A stretch of 64,000 nt of DNA from Mastigias papua. Lineage: Eukaryota; Cnidaria; Scyphozoa; Rhizostomeae; Mastigiidae. The stretch spans positions 15,234,714 through 15,298,713 of the forward strand of contig OZ025273.1 of NCBI GenBank assembly GCA_964019165.1. Direction: 5' to 3'. Below, piece by piece: positions 1-10,657 of this stretch. The notes below the pieces were generated by a model. That model was not told the DNA's origin, ran no database searches, and was given only the letters and a program-made list of their open reading frames with translations. Position numbers and translations under genes: made by a program. The number at the start of each line of letters is the position of its first letter. Position 1 is the first letter of the stretch.

Positions 1-487
1 TCTCGGTTAATGAACTAATTTTTCAGGTTCCTTTATTGTAATTAACCTCGTTATAACAAACTTTTCATAAATCTTTCATTAATTAAATTTATTGGTTTAC
101 TTCCCAAGTCGTGTTCATTTTCCACTTTCTCTTGGGGGAGTTTTATATTGTCACAGACAAATCATACATCAGGCAACCTTTGTGTACCAGTTCAGGTAAT
201 GTGTATCTGGGGGCCTTTGAATGTGCCAATTGCGGGTGGCTGATCATGGTCACTTTTTTATCAAGGAAAGCACAAGCACAGAAACAAACACAACAATTGT
301 AAGAGGATATAAGCATAGGAAAATAGGAAAAGGGTTTTCATGTGGTAAAGAATCCATTAAAAATCTTTGAATTCAGCTTTTTTTTATTAAAATGTGCACA
401 GAAGTGGGAGATAGCCTAAATCAGCCCACAGAAGGGTTTTTGAGATTACAACTTATTAAAAAATTTCTCCCAGCTTAACAATCTCCC
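1..487. other. No gene recognised
   Basis: AT-rich sequence lying beyond the 3' end of the first LINE. Short open frames exist on the plus strand but none resembles a known family. No repeat structure stands out apart from the LINE tail that begins near 488. Confidence 0.5.
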
Positions 488-905
488 ATCATCATCATCA
501 TTAAACGGAAGGTACACAATTGACTGACGTGGCTCTCCATTTGTCTCTGTCCTGCGCTAGTCTGTAAATAGCTACAATACTTCTAATTCCAGCTCTATCC
601 TTAATGTTATCGCTGTATCTCATTTTTGGTCTTCCTCTACTTCTGTGTCCTTATACATTACCCATAAACAAATCGCAACTGATATCTTTATGCCTCAGAA
701 CATGGCCAACAAAGGACATCTTTCGTCTATTAGTTGTTGTTAGTAGTCTTTCTTTTACAGTCCCTCTTTTCCAGGACCCATTCATTTGATTTCATATCAG
801 TCCAACATATTCTCAATAGCCGTCGGTAACACCACATTTCAAAAGCTTCTATTTTCTTTTCATCGGACTTTTTTAAAACCCAACTTTCTGAACCATAACT
901 GGCAT
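488..905 (-). pseudogene. LINE C-terminal tail and 3' end with (ATG)n
   Basis: In minus-strand sense the reading after the polymerase gives a KMSFVGHVLRHKDI stretch and then a GRPKMRYSDNIKDRAG stretch, a typical LINE C-terminus (FGHVLR ... RGRPR..W.DN). It is followed by a short 3' region ending in four or five ATG repeats (plus-strand ATC repeats at about 489-503). This marks the 3' end of the element. Confidence 0.7.
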
Positions 906-918
906 TACTAAAAACAAG

Positions 919-1524
919 TTACCCGAGTAGTGTTTTCTTTGTTCCTGTTGAAATACCCTTATCTTTCCAAATCTGAGTTAACGAAATCATTGCAGTTTTG
1001 GCAATGCACAATCGTCTCCTGATTTCCTTTGTGTCATCACAATTATTGGTAATTAAAGATCCAAGATAAATGAATTCCTTGACATTCTCAATTCTCCTGT
1101 TATTAACTGTAATAAAATTGAATTCTTCATCATTGTTAGGTTTTCTACAGATTTTCATAACCTTAGTTTTACTTTGATTTAATGAGAGACCAAGCTGTGA
1201 ACTAGCCTTGCTAACTCTGTCTACTAGCTCCTGCGATTCTTCCATTCCGCCAGCGATCAAGACAACATCATCTGCATGTCTTAAGTTGGTGATCACTCTA
1301 CCTCCGATTTTTATGCCTCCTGTGAAATCTTCAAGAGCATTTCTCATTATCTGCTCAGAATATATGTTGAATAAGTGAGGAGAGAGGATGCAGCCTTGGC
1401 GTACTCTTTGCTCAATATCAAACCTATCTGTTAGACCATGTATTGTTCTGACTGCTGCCTTTTGCATGCTATACAAGGATTTAATAAGATCAATGATATG
1501 TAAAGAGAAGCCCATTCTTTTCAT
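919..1524 (-). pseudogene. LINE reverse transcriptase catalytic core and thumb
   Basis: Contains RVRQGCILSPHLFNIYSEQI (block with QG..LSP) and the catalytic box as HADD instead of YADD, then LNQSKTKVM and EFIYLGSLITN, the usual post-catalytic order of LINE polymerases. The Y to H change at the catalytic box and the flanking frameshifts indicate decay. Confidence 0.85.
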
Positions 1525-1631
1525 TGTGATCCAAAGAATTTAATGTGATACCATATCAAAGGCTTTGCTATAATCAATAAAGCACAGAAAGATATCGCTA
1601 CCAAATTATCTATTCCTTTCAATGATTAATT

Positions 1632-1940
1632 TCAAATTGAGGATCTGGTTCCTTGTTCCAGTTCCAGATCTAAACCAGCTTGTGTCTCATTAATTTCTAC
1701 GTCCATGTTAGGTTTCATTCTATTTGATATAATCTTAAGTAATATTTTGCTACAGTGACGAATCAGAGCAATGGTCCTATTATTGTTGCACTGCAAGACA
1801 TCTCCTCTCTTTGGTATTGGGATAAATATTGAGGTAACCCAGTCAACTGGCCATTCCTTTTTCATCCAAATTGCAATAGATAATTTATGAAAGAAAGTGA
1901 TCAATTGGTTTCCACCGTTTTTTATTAACTCTGCAACCAC
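1632..1940 (-). pseudogene. LINE reverse transcriptase, N-terminal blocks
   Basis: Covers the early reverse transcriptase motifs: a KEWPVDWVTSIFIPIPKRGD block, followed by the NNNRTIALIRHCSKILLKII segment (the usual NYRPI/L..S..K block) and a degraded NETQAGL (usually E.QAGF). The frame is lost before the palm, where the AFD catalytic block should be, near 1,560-1,600 (compare the KAFDMVSH-like reading across 1,530-1,570). Confidence 0.75.
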
Positions 1941-2214
1941 TTCATCTAATCGGAAGCTTTTGTTATTCTTTAGCTCACTGATAGCCTGTTTAACTTCAGA
2001 ATAAAGTGGTGCTGGTTCAACTATGTTATCGCAACTGCTTTTTGGTGCTCTTTTAAAGCTCGTTTCATTTTTCTTGTAAAGATTACAACAGTATTGTTTC
2101 CACCTTTCTTCACTTCATGACTTTCACAAAGTACGGTTCTATTATCAGCTTTCACTGTATCAATTCTAGGATTGAACTTCCTTGTCAAGTTTTTCACACC
2201 TTTATACAAATCCT

Positions 2215-3114
2215 TTAGAGAGTTTGTGATGGATTTCTCTTCAATGTGTCAGTATTTGTCATTAATAAATCTTTCTTTATCTTTCCCATCAGCTTCTTAA
2301 CTGTGGCATTTTGCACTGTGTATAGAGTTCTTTCAAACTCAGTTTTAGTACCCTTTGCTCTTAACTTTCTACGTTTCTCAGCTTCTTCCTGTGTTTCTTT
2401 AGAAATCCATCTATTCTGGGTTCTATGATTTTTGGGACAAATGCTTTTCGTTACACGTAGGATGGTATCTTTGCCTTCTTTCCATATTTCATTTGGTGAC
2501 TTTTCTTCATCATGCTCCAAAAGAGGTTCAAATGAATTATATATTTTGACACTGTATTGATTAGTAAAAGATGTATAATCCAGTCTTACAGGGCTGATGA
2601 CTTTCCTCAATTTCTTGAGCCTGACTTGCATGTCGACTACGAAGAGTTGATGATCAGTATTACAATCAGCGCCTGGTCGTGTTTTGGCATTCTTCAGAGC
2701 TCTTATCCATTTCTGATTTATCATTATATAATCAATTTGGTTCCGTGTTTTGCTATCCAGAGAAATCCATGTATAAAGATGACGAGGATGATGGTCAAAA
2801 AGTGTATTAGCAATAATTAGGTTATTCGATTGCCAGAACTCTAGTAAATCGGCACCTCTTTCATTTTGATCACCTAAAACAAATTTCACACAGTTAGGTT
2901 TGCTGTTGTTTAATTTTCCCACTTTAGCATTAAAATCACCCATTATTATTTTCACATCTCTGTTAGGAACACTATCCAATGTATCTTGCAGCGAATTATC
3001 AAACTGTTCCATTCCCTCATCACTTGCAGCACTTTTCGGAGCATAACACTGAATAATGCTTAATAATATGATAATATAATAATAATAAAACGAATATTTA
3101 TACAGGATAAACAC
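2215..3114 (-). pseudogene. LINE endonuclease C-terminal half and linker
   Basis: Starts with low-complexity residues from the AT-rich insertion, then gives IIQCYAPKS, IIMGDFNAKVG (catalytic GDFN) and a DYIMINQKW / CNTDHQLFV segment (the conserved SDH-like histidine block, here TDH). Together with the frame at 3,186-3,611 these make up the AP-type endonuclease of the LINE. The rest is the linker to the reverse transcriptase. It ends in a stop at 2,215, and the reading continues in another frame at 2,021-2,209. Confidence 0.8.
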
Positions 3115-3200
3115 TTCAACAATTACAATATTGCTGTTGTCACTGTGTGTCCTGTGTCCTATACCCTTATATTGTAAGGTTTTCCTTATATTGTAAGTCT
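3060..3200. repeat. Small low-complexity insertion inside the LINE endonuclease
   Basis: Between the two endonuclease halves about 110-140 bases interrupt the expected protein. They hold an AT-rich (TAA/TTA) run near 3,060-3,090 and two exact 14-base direct copies of CCTTATATTGTAAG at 3,165-3,178 and 3,184-3,197. The copies could be a local duplication or the edge of a small insertion. Confidence 0.5.
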
Positions 3201-3611
3201 AATTTTAAGTAGTCTGTCTGAAATTGGACTGTATCCTAAAAGTGAGGTACTTGTTTCCTTAGATGAAATTGCTGCTATACCATGACTGTAGCCATCTCCT
3301 TCATCGTTCCCTGCGAATATAGGTAGCCTGTTATCATTGGTCCGAAAGCTGCCTTTGTTTGTCCAATTAGTTTCGCATAGTCCAAGAATGTCAATGTTGT
3401 TTCGGTCCATTTCGTTACATGCCCTGTTTAACTTTCCAAGTTCTTTCATCCTCTGCACATTCCAAGTACCCATTCTGAATTGTCTCCTTAACTGCTTTCC
3501 AGTAGCAAACTTATCATTGCAAGCCTGGTCACCCACTTGACAGCACGGTCCTTGTTTATCCACGCAATGACCGATGTGGTGTGAAGAGATGCTTTTTCTT
3601 GTCATTAGCAT
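3186..3611 (-). pseudogene. LINE endonuclease, N-terminal half
   Basis: Encodes the beginning of an exonuclease-endonuclease-phosphatase domain. Visible blocks are GTWNVQRM, NIDILGLCETNW and a following region with HGIAAISS, matching the first conserved segments (the TWNV asparagine and the catalytic-site ET pair). In LINEs this nuclease nicks the target to prime reverse transcription. The frame breaks near 3,186, where the next block should continue; the downstream half resumes at about 3,060. The initiating Met is uncertain because the 5' UTR boundary is not visible. Confidence 0.8.
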
Positions 3612-3660
3612 GGAGAGTGGTCAGGGGTTAAGTATAAGACAAAGTAGTTGCCCCAAGGTT

Positions 3661-3900
3661 ATATCAGGACTCCACTGTACTTTATAGCAAGCGACAACTG
3701 TAGAGGTAAAGTGAAGAAATTTTCACCTTGGTTTTTGGCCTTGCTCGGAAGTTAGGCTCTCAGAATATCCCTCACAATATCTGGGTAAGAAGAATAAAGG
3801 GATCTCACAATATTCTATGTATTTTCAATGTGTTCTATAGGAAATTGTGCGTTTTTATTTTCAACATCTTAATAATAGTGTATCAATAATTTTATAAGTT
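3661..3900. other. Spacer between two LINEs
   Basis: Short AT-rich stretch between the 5' end of the first LINE and the 3' region of the second. No coding feature recognised. Confidence 0.4.
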
Positions 3901-4560
3901 TCATGATGTCATCAGTTTCACCATTGTTTGCTTCTTCCTCCGGCTCTTATAAATATTCTTGAGGTCCTGATTCCATCCGAGTACTGCTTGTTTCACTATT
4001 CTATCGTGCAACACTCTCATTATGTGACCCATTCTCATTAGATGCACTTTTTCAATCTTGTTTCTGATAGTTGACACTTCTAGGGCTTTTCTAATGTCTG
4101 CCATATTTAGTTCCTGCTCTTGCATTCGCCTTACTGGTTCTCTATTTTTCTCGCTCCATATCTGCCTGTATTTTTTGTCAACAAATGCCTGCATGGCTTT
4201 TATCTCCCTTTGGTGGAATTGTCTTGCAGCTGCATTTAATAAGGGTGTACTCTCAATACATGCTTCAAACACCTTAGCTTGAGCTATCTTACTTAGTCTG
4301 CATGTTGTGAATCTCTTCCTTATGATGGCCCATGCTTTTCCAGCTCTCTGCATCCTATTTTTCATATCAGTCTTCCTCCCCAATCAAGTACCAAGCATTC
4401 TCATGTCCTCGCTCTCTTCTGAACTGAAGATCAGATTCTCTTCTTTATCAACATCTGTTACTTCCTCAAACTGTTTCATGACTTTTTCGATTATCTTCTT
4501 ACCATCTGTTATTTCTTCCTGTGTCCCTATAACTGTCCTTTATCCGCGAATAATGACACC
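3901..4560 (-). pseudogene. LINE C-terminal region
   Basis: The frame 3,901-4,383 encodes a basic region (GKAWAIIRKRF, QAKVFEACIESTPLLNAA, VHLMRMGHIMRVLHDRIVKQ) resembling the post-polymerase tail of LINEs, with a GHIMR block. Upstream in other frames to about 4,560 an EEVTDVDKEENLIFSSEES-type stretch looks like polymerase C-terminal sequence. A deletion has probably removed the catalytic box. Confidence 0.6.
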
Positions 4561-4792
4561 TCTAATCGAGTACTACTAGCCTCTGAGTTGAAACTGTTCT
4601 TCAAGTGTTTAGGTGGGAATGAATGGCCGGTAATATATCCCTATCCTACTCCAACCTCTTGGTCTCTTTCTCTAACCTCTTCCTTTCTCTGTTTGTCCGC
4701 TATTCTCATCACTGCTTGATGGAGAATATTAAAAATGATCGGTGATGTTGTGCATCCCTCTCTTAATCCTCTTTGAGGGATATATTCTGTGC

Positions 4793-5431
4793 TCACTCCA
4801 TCCCGTCCTTTCGCTCTATGTGATATATTTTATCATGTAGATCTTTCAGTTTGTTTATGGTGCTTCTTGGTAGTCCACATTTACTTAGAATTGCCCATAA
4901 CATAGGTCTATTTACATGGTGGTATGCCTTCTTAAGATCTATTAAAATCGCTTGAGCTCTGCTTTTGTTACTCTCATGTTTGTAATCTGGGTCAGATAAG
5001 TGTAAGAGTTCTGCGTCTTCTTGTAGTTGTACAAAAATTATAGTCTCATCAGCTGTTGACCTAGCTTGCCTGAAGCCAGTCTGATTCTCGTCCAGTGCAC
5101 CAATATCCTCAGCCCAGTTCCTAAATCTTGTTACAAAATTTCTTGCCAATATCCTGCTTAGTATGGGTAGGAGACATACTCCTCTATAATTATTTGGGTG
5201 TTTTCTATCTCCTTTTTTGTGCAGAGGTATAACTAAACCTACTTTCAATTGTTTTGGCCACTGACTTGCACGTGTTTTCCATAATTTTATACTTCCATTT
5301 AAAGTCACACCTTTAACTTTTGTGTGTGCCATTTTTATGAATCTTAACCTTATTGCCTCCTGCACAGGGGCTGAATCTCTCATCTTGTTTAGTTCCTTCT
5401 GAATTTCATCGTCATCTGGATGGGCTGTCAT
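4793..5431 (-). pseudogene. LINE reverse transcriptase, N-terminal half
   Basis: Carries WPKQLKVGLVIPLHKKGDR, NNYRGVCLLPILSRILAR, ENQTGFRQARSTADETIIF and ILIDLKKAYHHVNR, i.e. motifs up to the first catalytic aspartate block (LDLKKAYD, here HH after AY). It stops before the QG..SP block, which is readable in another frame immediately downstream (about 4,690-4,780) as EGCTTSPIIFNI. A polymerase half with its first aspartate block altered is consistent with a dead copy. Confidence 0.8.
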
Positions 5432-5493
5432 GAAATCTTGCCATCATTGTATTTTGTCCTGGCTTTTGTCCCCACCTCTACCAGTTCAACTAC

Positions 5494-6049
5494 CTATTGC
5501 ATTCTTCCTAGTTTTCCCTCAAAGCGCTCTTTCGTTATTTTTTCAAGGTGTTCCTTAACTGTTTCTTCTGAGAACAGAAGTAGGTTTTTTGCGTTGTTGT
5601 ATTTTCCTCGTCTCTGTAATTTCCTTAGAATGTCATATATGACTCCTATCTTTCCTTCTTTACATGCTATTCTGCATTCGTCTGCTTTTTGATCCCACCA
5701 TTGTCCTTCCCATTCTTTCAGTTTGTTCTTGTAAGCTCTTCTCGCCTGCTTCAATTCTTTCTCTCGCTTCAATCAAACTCTGATCATATTCATCTGTTGC
5801 CCTTCCTTTTACTTCGTTTTCCTTTCTGAGTCCTTCTCTTATGTTTTCTTTCAGCTTTTCGACTTCTGTATGATGTTCTTCCATCCATGGGTTTACTTGT
5901 GTTGTCTTTTTTCCACATACTTCTAAAGCGGTTTCTCTCAGGACTTTCTCTACTTGGTTCCAGTCCACTTCCCCATTCTCACATAACCATTTCTGTACTT
6001 GGTCTGAAGTTGTTTCTCGACATTGATCTGTGCACTTATCATCCATCAA
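5494..6049 (-). pseudogene. LINE linker between endonuclease and polymerase
   Basis: Two overlapping frames (5,660-6,049 and 5,494-5,772) encode a charged, helix-rich linker. It includes VNPWMEEHHTEVEKLKENIR and RRAYKNKLKEWEGQWWDQKA, typical of the region before LINE reverse transcriptases. A frameshift lies near 5,660-5,770. Confidence 0.65.
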
Positions 6050-6340
6050 TCTTTCCTACTTTATGTTTAGTAGTTCATTTTTCTGCTTCGTTATTATGAA
6101 ATTTATGATTTGTGGTTTTATTGGTGTGACTTTCAGCTTTATCCCCACTGGCTTATGATCCGACATAAGGGGCTTCAACTCTCCTACTTTGAAGGATCTT
6201 ATCATTTCATGTCTATCTCGTGCTTTGGTTATGAAGCCATTGATCTCAGACCATCTCTACAAGCTTGGATTCCACCATGTCCTTCTCTTCTTCTGGAAAA
6301 AGAAAGAGTTCACCCAACATAGCTAGTTTCCGATTATCCA

Positions 6341-6850
6341 TTATTGTAGTTCTTTAACCGGAATATTTGTCAATTGAAAACCAAATGAAGCATTACTCGC
6401 ATTCATAAGTAGATGTCGTCTTGTTTGTCCAATTTGAGCATTTAAGTCTCCTCCTATCAGTATTCTCTTTTTTGAGGTCACTGTGTTCACTCGTCTGTCA
6501 AGTTCAGTTCCTATGTTTGTCAGCTCATATTCGTATCTGTTACTTCCTCTCACTGGGTGATATACTGATATAACAATTATATGTGAAAACTCAACCATTG
6601 TTGATCTGTCATTTGGCTGCCAGTGTCTTACTTGCATTTCCCACACATTGAAAACATTTTCTGTCATCAAGATCCCACATTTCCTTGAATGGACTAAGTC
6701 CTTCTCTTGCCTCCATGGGTATATCGCCTAATTCCATCTGTTCTCACATTCAACTCTTATACACATACAATGTCCCATCCCCATTCTATGCACTCCTTTA
6801 CTATTTCGCAAAATCTGCTGTTGTAAAAGTTAGCCTTCCTTACATTCCAT
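6341..6850 (-). pseudogene. LINE endonuclease fragment
   Basis: From about 6,850 leftward the minus strand reads an NVRKANFYNSRFCEIV block, WGWDIVC and ELNVRTDGI (start of an AP-type endonuclease). After a frame change comes HIIVISVYHPV and ILIGGDLNAQIG (the GDFN-like catalytic block, here GDLN). The C-terminal SDH segment is not present; the reading stops at 6,341. Confidence 0.7.
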
Positions 6851-6862
6851 TTAACTACAATA

Positions 6863-7129
6863 GTCGCCAAAAGTCCTTGGGACACTTAGAAGAAACAGAT
6901 GAAAACCACATCCTCTACATATTGTCATAGTTGCTACAAACATGCACCCCCCTTCTCCCTAGAATGATGTTGGTTCGCTTGTGGGACACTTGTAGTTGGC
7001 ATGCACATGAAATTTTCCCATTATCACAGGTACTTCTGCAGAAAATCAACATTGTTCCAGGGGGAGAGGGGGATGAAAGTTCGTTGCAGAATACAAAAAG
7101 TGCAAAGTGTCCCAGGACTTTTTTCGAGT
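6863..7129. mobile_element. Tc1/mariner-type MITE, copy 1
   Basis: 267-bp element flanked by TA on both sides (6,861-6,862 and 7,130-7,131). The left end reads GTCGCCAAAAGTCC followed by TTGGGACACTT. The right end is the inverse, with AAAGTGTCCCAGGACTTTT just inside 7,129. A close copy lies at 9,923-10,190. No transposase is encoded; open frames inside diverge as freely on one strand as on the other. The same terminal repeat occurs next to a transposase remnant at 54,371. Confidence 0.85.
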
Positions 7130-7131
7130 AT

Positions 7132-8149
7132 TGTCTGGTATTGACATTTTTCAAAACACATTATACCTGCAATGTGTTGGTCAGCCAAGGGGTAATCGAT
7201 GGTGCTGAAAACGATGGTGATATTTAAAATTCTGTAAGTCATCTCTGTGAAATCATGTCACTTGGGTGTCTATCATTCTGTCCCTCTGGCAGTGCTCCTA
7301 CCCTAATCGGTATTAGGACATAGTTTTTAACTTCCAAAAACAATGTAATCGACGGCCCGAACAACACTAGACTTATCTTGTAAACATAGGAACAGTTCGA
7401 GCAACATAGCTCACAAAACCGCTCTAAATACCTGCTTTACTTGAATTTTGCCAGGACTTGCAAACGAGTCCAAGACAAACGTTAGCACATACACTAACAA
7501 TAGTATTACTATGGTTACACAGATGCTTTCTGTAACTTATTAATTTCACCATTCGTTCTTATTCACTTTCCTGAAATATTTTCTGCTCATGTATTTGGCA
7601 ACTTTTTCTATACAGGAGGCACTATATGTGCACTGCTTTTGTGGCTGGTGTATTAACTGGCTATGCATTTCAGTTCAAAATATACTCAAGAAACGCCCCC
7701 ATTGAAAACATTCGTTATTCCTTACATATGCCTATATGAATGGTGAAATTTCCGGAATTCTTCCATTATCAGCAAAACAGACAGAACAGACGAGATGGAT
7801 ATTCAAAGTTTCCTTCATGTTACACAGTCTCTAGTTGGCTAGAAAGAACAACGATCAAAGTACATTCACACTAGTAACCTTAATGGCTTCACTAGATAAC
7901 AACAACGATTTATTGATGCACTAGAGACAATAAGGAATGATGCCAACCACTAATTCGTTCATCACATTCACATGTTTGGTGAAGAGACAGTCACTCTATG
8001 TGGCTGTTGTTTTGCTCGTTGGCAGTTAATTGTTACAGTTTGTCACGTCAGATCAATACTGTAATTGCCCCTCCCTCTGTCCTTTTTGTACCTATGCTTT
8101 TGTATGCAGCTTGACAACAACGGAATACGATGAGTATCCCGCAGTTTGC
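7132..8149. other. No gene recognised
   Basis: About 1 kb of unique-looking AT-rich sequence between two mobile elements. No coding family, repeat or RNA gene was recognised on either strand. Confidence 0.4.
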
Positions 8150-8611
8150 TGTTGCTATGCATGCCACAGTTTACACGGTTTACACCACAGTTTAAACTTG
8201 CAAAAAGCTCTGTATTTTTGCATATGCTTAGTATTTAATTTGTATACAATACGTGAAAGATGTACACAATATATGTACATCCATCAAAAATATTCAAGTT
8301 TATAGAAAATGTAGTAGTGGTATGAAAATTGGCATCTTTCCACGGTGTACACTTTCTAAGGTATTAAGAGTTAGATCATGTGATTCTTTATACAACAAAG
8401 TGTAAACCATGGAGTTTTTCCTCTTATTTCGTTACCAGTATACTACCAAATTCATGAAAAATCAGTAAAGTATGTATATAGATAGTGTACATCTGGCACA
8501 GTGGTCACCTTTTCGCTTTGGTCAAGGGAAGCACCCTCTTTTGCCTGATTTTCGGGTGTAAACTGTGAGTGTAAACTGTGTAAACTGTCGCTAATGCATA
8601 TTGTTGTTGTT
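8150..8611. mobile_element. Inverted-repeat element (MITE-like)
   Basis: The left part (about 8,150-8,195) has TATGCATGCCACAGTTTACA then repeats of GTTTACAC. The right part (about 8,556-8,611) is its inverse, with GTGTAAACTGTG units and TAATGCATA. The arms are about 50 bases, imperfect, and built from several GTTTACAC-type units. No target duplication could be fixed, so the borders are approximate. Confidence 0.5.
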
Positions 8612-9099
8612 TTTCAGTCTGATTTCTACTGAAGGACGCTGAGCCGCGTAATGTATTGCATGTATTGTATTCCACAGAACGTAGTTTGTCCACTTTATTT
8701 TGTCAAGTAATCATTTCCCGCATCTTTACATAATTCAAACTGACTGTTAAGGTGGTCAAGGGGGCTAGAAGTGATAACAGGTTGTACAACATACCATATA
8801 TTATCACCATCGAATTTATTTGTGTGCTCGTTATCGGCGCCCCAAAGATGGGGAGGTCTTGCCCCTCCCTTCACAGGCTTATTGGCCTCGTCAGAGGGTG
8901 TGAATCTGTTCGGTCATGACTTAAACTTTCTGATAAAACGACCCTTCTCCCTTCTAGTTAGTGCTGGAGGCTCACAACTCTATTTCTCGGTGGTTTTGAC
9001 TCCATACACTGGTTGCCTATGCGTTTGCTTTAGATCTAGAGATCCTACACCTAGTTTTGATTTCACTATGCGGCAAGTTAAACCCCTTTCGCCACAAGT
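8612..9099. other. No gene recognised
   Basis: Possibly includes part of the 3' untranslated tail of the next LINE. No domain, repeat or RNA gene recognised. Confidence 0.3.
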
Positions 9100-9905
9100 T
9101 ATCAACTTCATTCTTCTCTTCGGTAATTTTTGCTTCTTTCGTCATCGAGAGTTTATTCGTCTTCTTCTACTGGCTTATCCCACTCTAAGTTGAGTCGCCG
9201 GTGTGGATCCGCCATCTCCAGTTTGGCCTGTCCAGGGCATCCTTCTCCATCATGCCAGCCACCCTTAAATCCTCCCTCACCCAGTCGATCCTACGCCGCT
9301 TTTGTCGGCCTCTTCCCCTCGGTCCATCTACCATCCTCCTCAGCACATGTCCATACCATCTGAGCCTGGTCTCCCTCAACTTCCCACTCAGTTCACTGAC
9401 CTTCAAAGTTGTTCTGATGACGTCATTTCTCACTCTGTCCATCCTTGTTTTACCCACACTGAATCACAGCATCCTCATCTCGGCAACTTCCATTTTCTTT
9501 TCTTGCGCCTTCGTGACTGCTACTGCCTCCATCCCATAGAGCATCGCTGGTCGAACCATCGTCTTAAACATCCTCCCCTTCACCTTCCCTGGTACACGTC
9601 GGTCGCACATCACCCTTGTAATCCTTCTCCATGCTGCCCATCCTGCCTGAATCCTTTTAACCTCCTCCTTGTCCGAACCTCCTGACTGTTGTACTGTTGA
9701 CCCCAAGTACTTGAACTCCTTGGCTTCCTTTAGCCTTTCTCCTTCCATCCAAACCTCTCCTGCAGTGCCGCGCTTGCCCATGCACAAGTACTCCATTTTC
9801 TGTCTGCTCACCTTCAGTCCTCTGTTCTCCATTTCTCTACGCCACTCCTCCAGATGTTCCGCCACTTCCTCCACTTCCATAGCCATATATCTTCTATCTT
9901 TCAAA
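9100..9905 (-). mobile_element. 5'-truncated RTE-like LINE, 3' end
   Basis: Minus-strand fragment that begins just after the reverse transcriptase catalytic box and runs to the LINE 3' end. Truncation at the 5' side is typical of target-primed reverse transcription. The Tc1-type MITE copy 2 starts 18 bases beyond its 5' edge. The sequence is distinctly less AT-rich than its surroundings. Confidence 0.8.
9185..9905 (-). pseudogene. RTE-type LINE polymerase C-terminus
   Basis: From 9,905 the minus strand reads EHLEEWRREMENRGLKVSRQ, EFKYLGSTVQQSGG, AGWAAWRRIT, RPAMLYGMEAVAVTKAQEKK and VAEMRML. After a +1 shift near 9,460 come KTRMDRVRNDVIR and LRWYGHVLRR. This is the well-known C-terminal signature of RTE-type LINEs (post-catalytic thumb and GHVLRR tail). 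The catalytic YADD lies just 5' of the truncation and is absent. One frameshift separates the two frames (9,464-9,905 and 9,185-9,457). Confidence 0.85.
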
Positions 9906-9922
9906 TTTGATACCAGACAATA

Positions 9923-10190
9923 GTCACCAAAAGTCCTTAGGACACTTAGAAGAAACAGATAAAAAACCACTTTCCTCTACATATTGTCATAGTTGCTACA
10001 AACATGCACCCCCCTTCCCCCTAGAACGATGTTGGTTCGCTTGTGGGACACTAGTAGTTGGCATGCACGTGAAATTTTCCCATTATCGCAGGTACTTCTG
10101 CAGAAAATCAACATTGTTCCAGGGGGAGAGGGGGGTGAAAGTTCGGTGCAGAATACAAAAAGTGCAAAGTGTCCCAGGACTTTTGGCAAG
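9923..10190. mobile_element. Tc1/mariner-type MITE, copy 2
   Basis: 268-bp near-duplicate of the element at 6,863-7,129, in the same orientation, flanked by TA at 9,921-9,922 and 10,191-10,192. The left end is GTCACCAAAAGTCC followed by TTAGGACACTT; the right end has GTCCCAGGACTTTTGGCAAG. The differences from copy 1 are scattered substitutions plus a few single-base indels. It sits just beyond the truncated 5' end of an RTE-type LINE. Confidence 0.85.
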
Positions 10191-10594
10191 TATTTGTACA
10201 TCCAGTTCCGCATTTGCGCATTGCGCTTCTTTCCTCTTTCTTTCGTGACTCCTCTTCTCTGTGTGTCTCTTTAACCGCCTTCTAGTTCTCGCTGCCTTTT
10301 GTAACGTTGTCCTTGGGCCTGGAGTAATATCTCTGTTATTCATTAATTTGTTGTCAATTTCTGCCTCTCTTGCTCTTCTGTTTAGGCCTACCGTTTTTCC
10401 CTTGTATTGTTTGTTTGCCTTCAAAAGCTTTAAGGCGCTCAGGCTGTTGGCTAGACAGCCTTCCCTCCAGTGAAGAAACAAATGTGTGACATCGCCAACC
10501 TCCTCTGCTTCTTTTTTGGGTCCTAATTTGCCAGGAGATATGAAACTCCAGCCTGCTTGGCCCCAATTGTGAAGGTAGGACACCATTGCCAAGC
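10191..10594. other. Unassigned open stretch
   Basis: Long open frames occur on both strands (for example a basic one on the minus strand, about 10,195-10,592), but none has a recognisable domain. It could be unidentified repeat sequence. No function is proposed. Confidence 0.3.
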
Positions 10595-10607
10595 CATCAT
10601 CATCTTG

Positions 10608-10657
<50 letters not shown>

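Larger units (their letters stand above)
488..3660 (-). mobile_element. Decayed endonuclease-type LINE (RTE/CR1/L2-like), near full length
   Basis: Read on the minus strand this is an apurinic-type endonuclease domain, a linker, a reverse transcriptase and a C-terminal tail in normal LINE order, broken by frameshifts and stops. The element starts near 3,660 and ends near 488 with a short (ATG)n run (minus-strand sense), the kind of microsatellite tail many non-LTR elements carry. Coding pieces lie at 3,186-3,611, 2,215-3,114, 2,021-2,209, 1,632-1,940, 919-1,524 and about 500-905. The clade is not certain: the GSLIT motif and IWKDK block after the polymerase fit an RTE/CR1/L2-like element. No open frame spans the domains, so it is inactive. 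Confidence 0.85.
3901..6860 (-). mobile_element. Second decayed endonuclease-type LINE
   Basis: Minus-strand remnants in LINE order: endonuclease (about 6,341-6,850), linker (5,494-6,049), reverse transcriptase N-terminal half (4,793-5,431), a QG..SP-like block near 4,690-4,780 and a C-terminal region (3,901-4,560). It differs from the first LINE: the RGVCLLPILSRILAR block is not shared. The polymerase catalytic YADD segment appears deleted or unreadable between about 4,580 and 4,690. A Tc1-type MITE begins at 6,863, right at the 5' end of the endonuclease. Confidence 0.8.

Noticed and set aside
6931..7227. Long open frames inside both MITE copies, similar between copies on either strand
   Set aside because: The two copies are near-identical DNA, so any frame looks conserved. 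Differences change residues freely in the frames compared on both strands, which is not the pattern of a protein under selection.
9185..9685. Plus-strand Ser/Pro-rich open frames at 9,130-9,685
   Set aside because: They overlap, in antisense, a well-supported RTE-type reverse transcriptase C-terminus.
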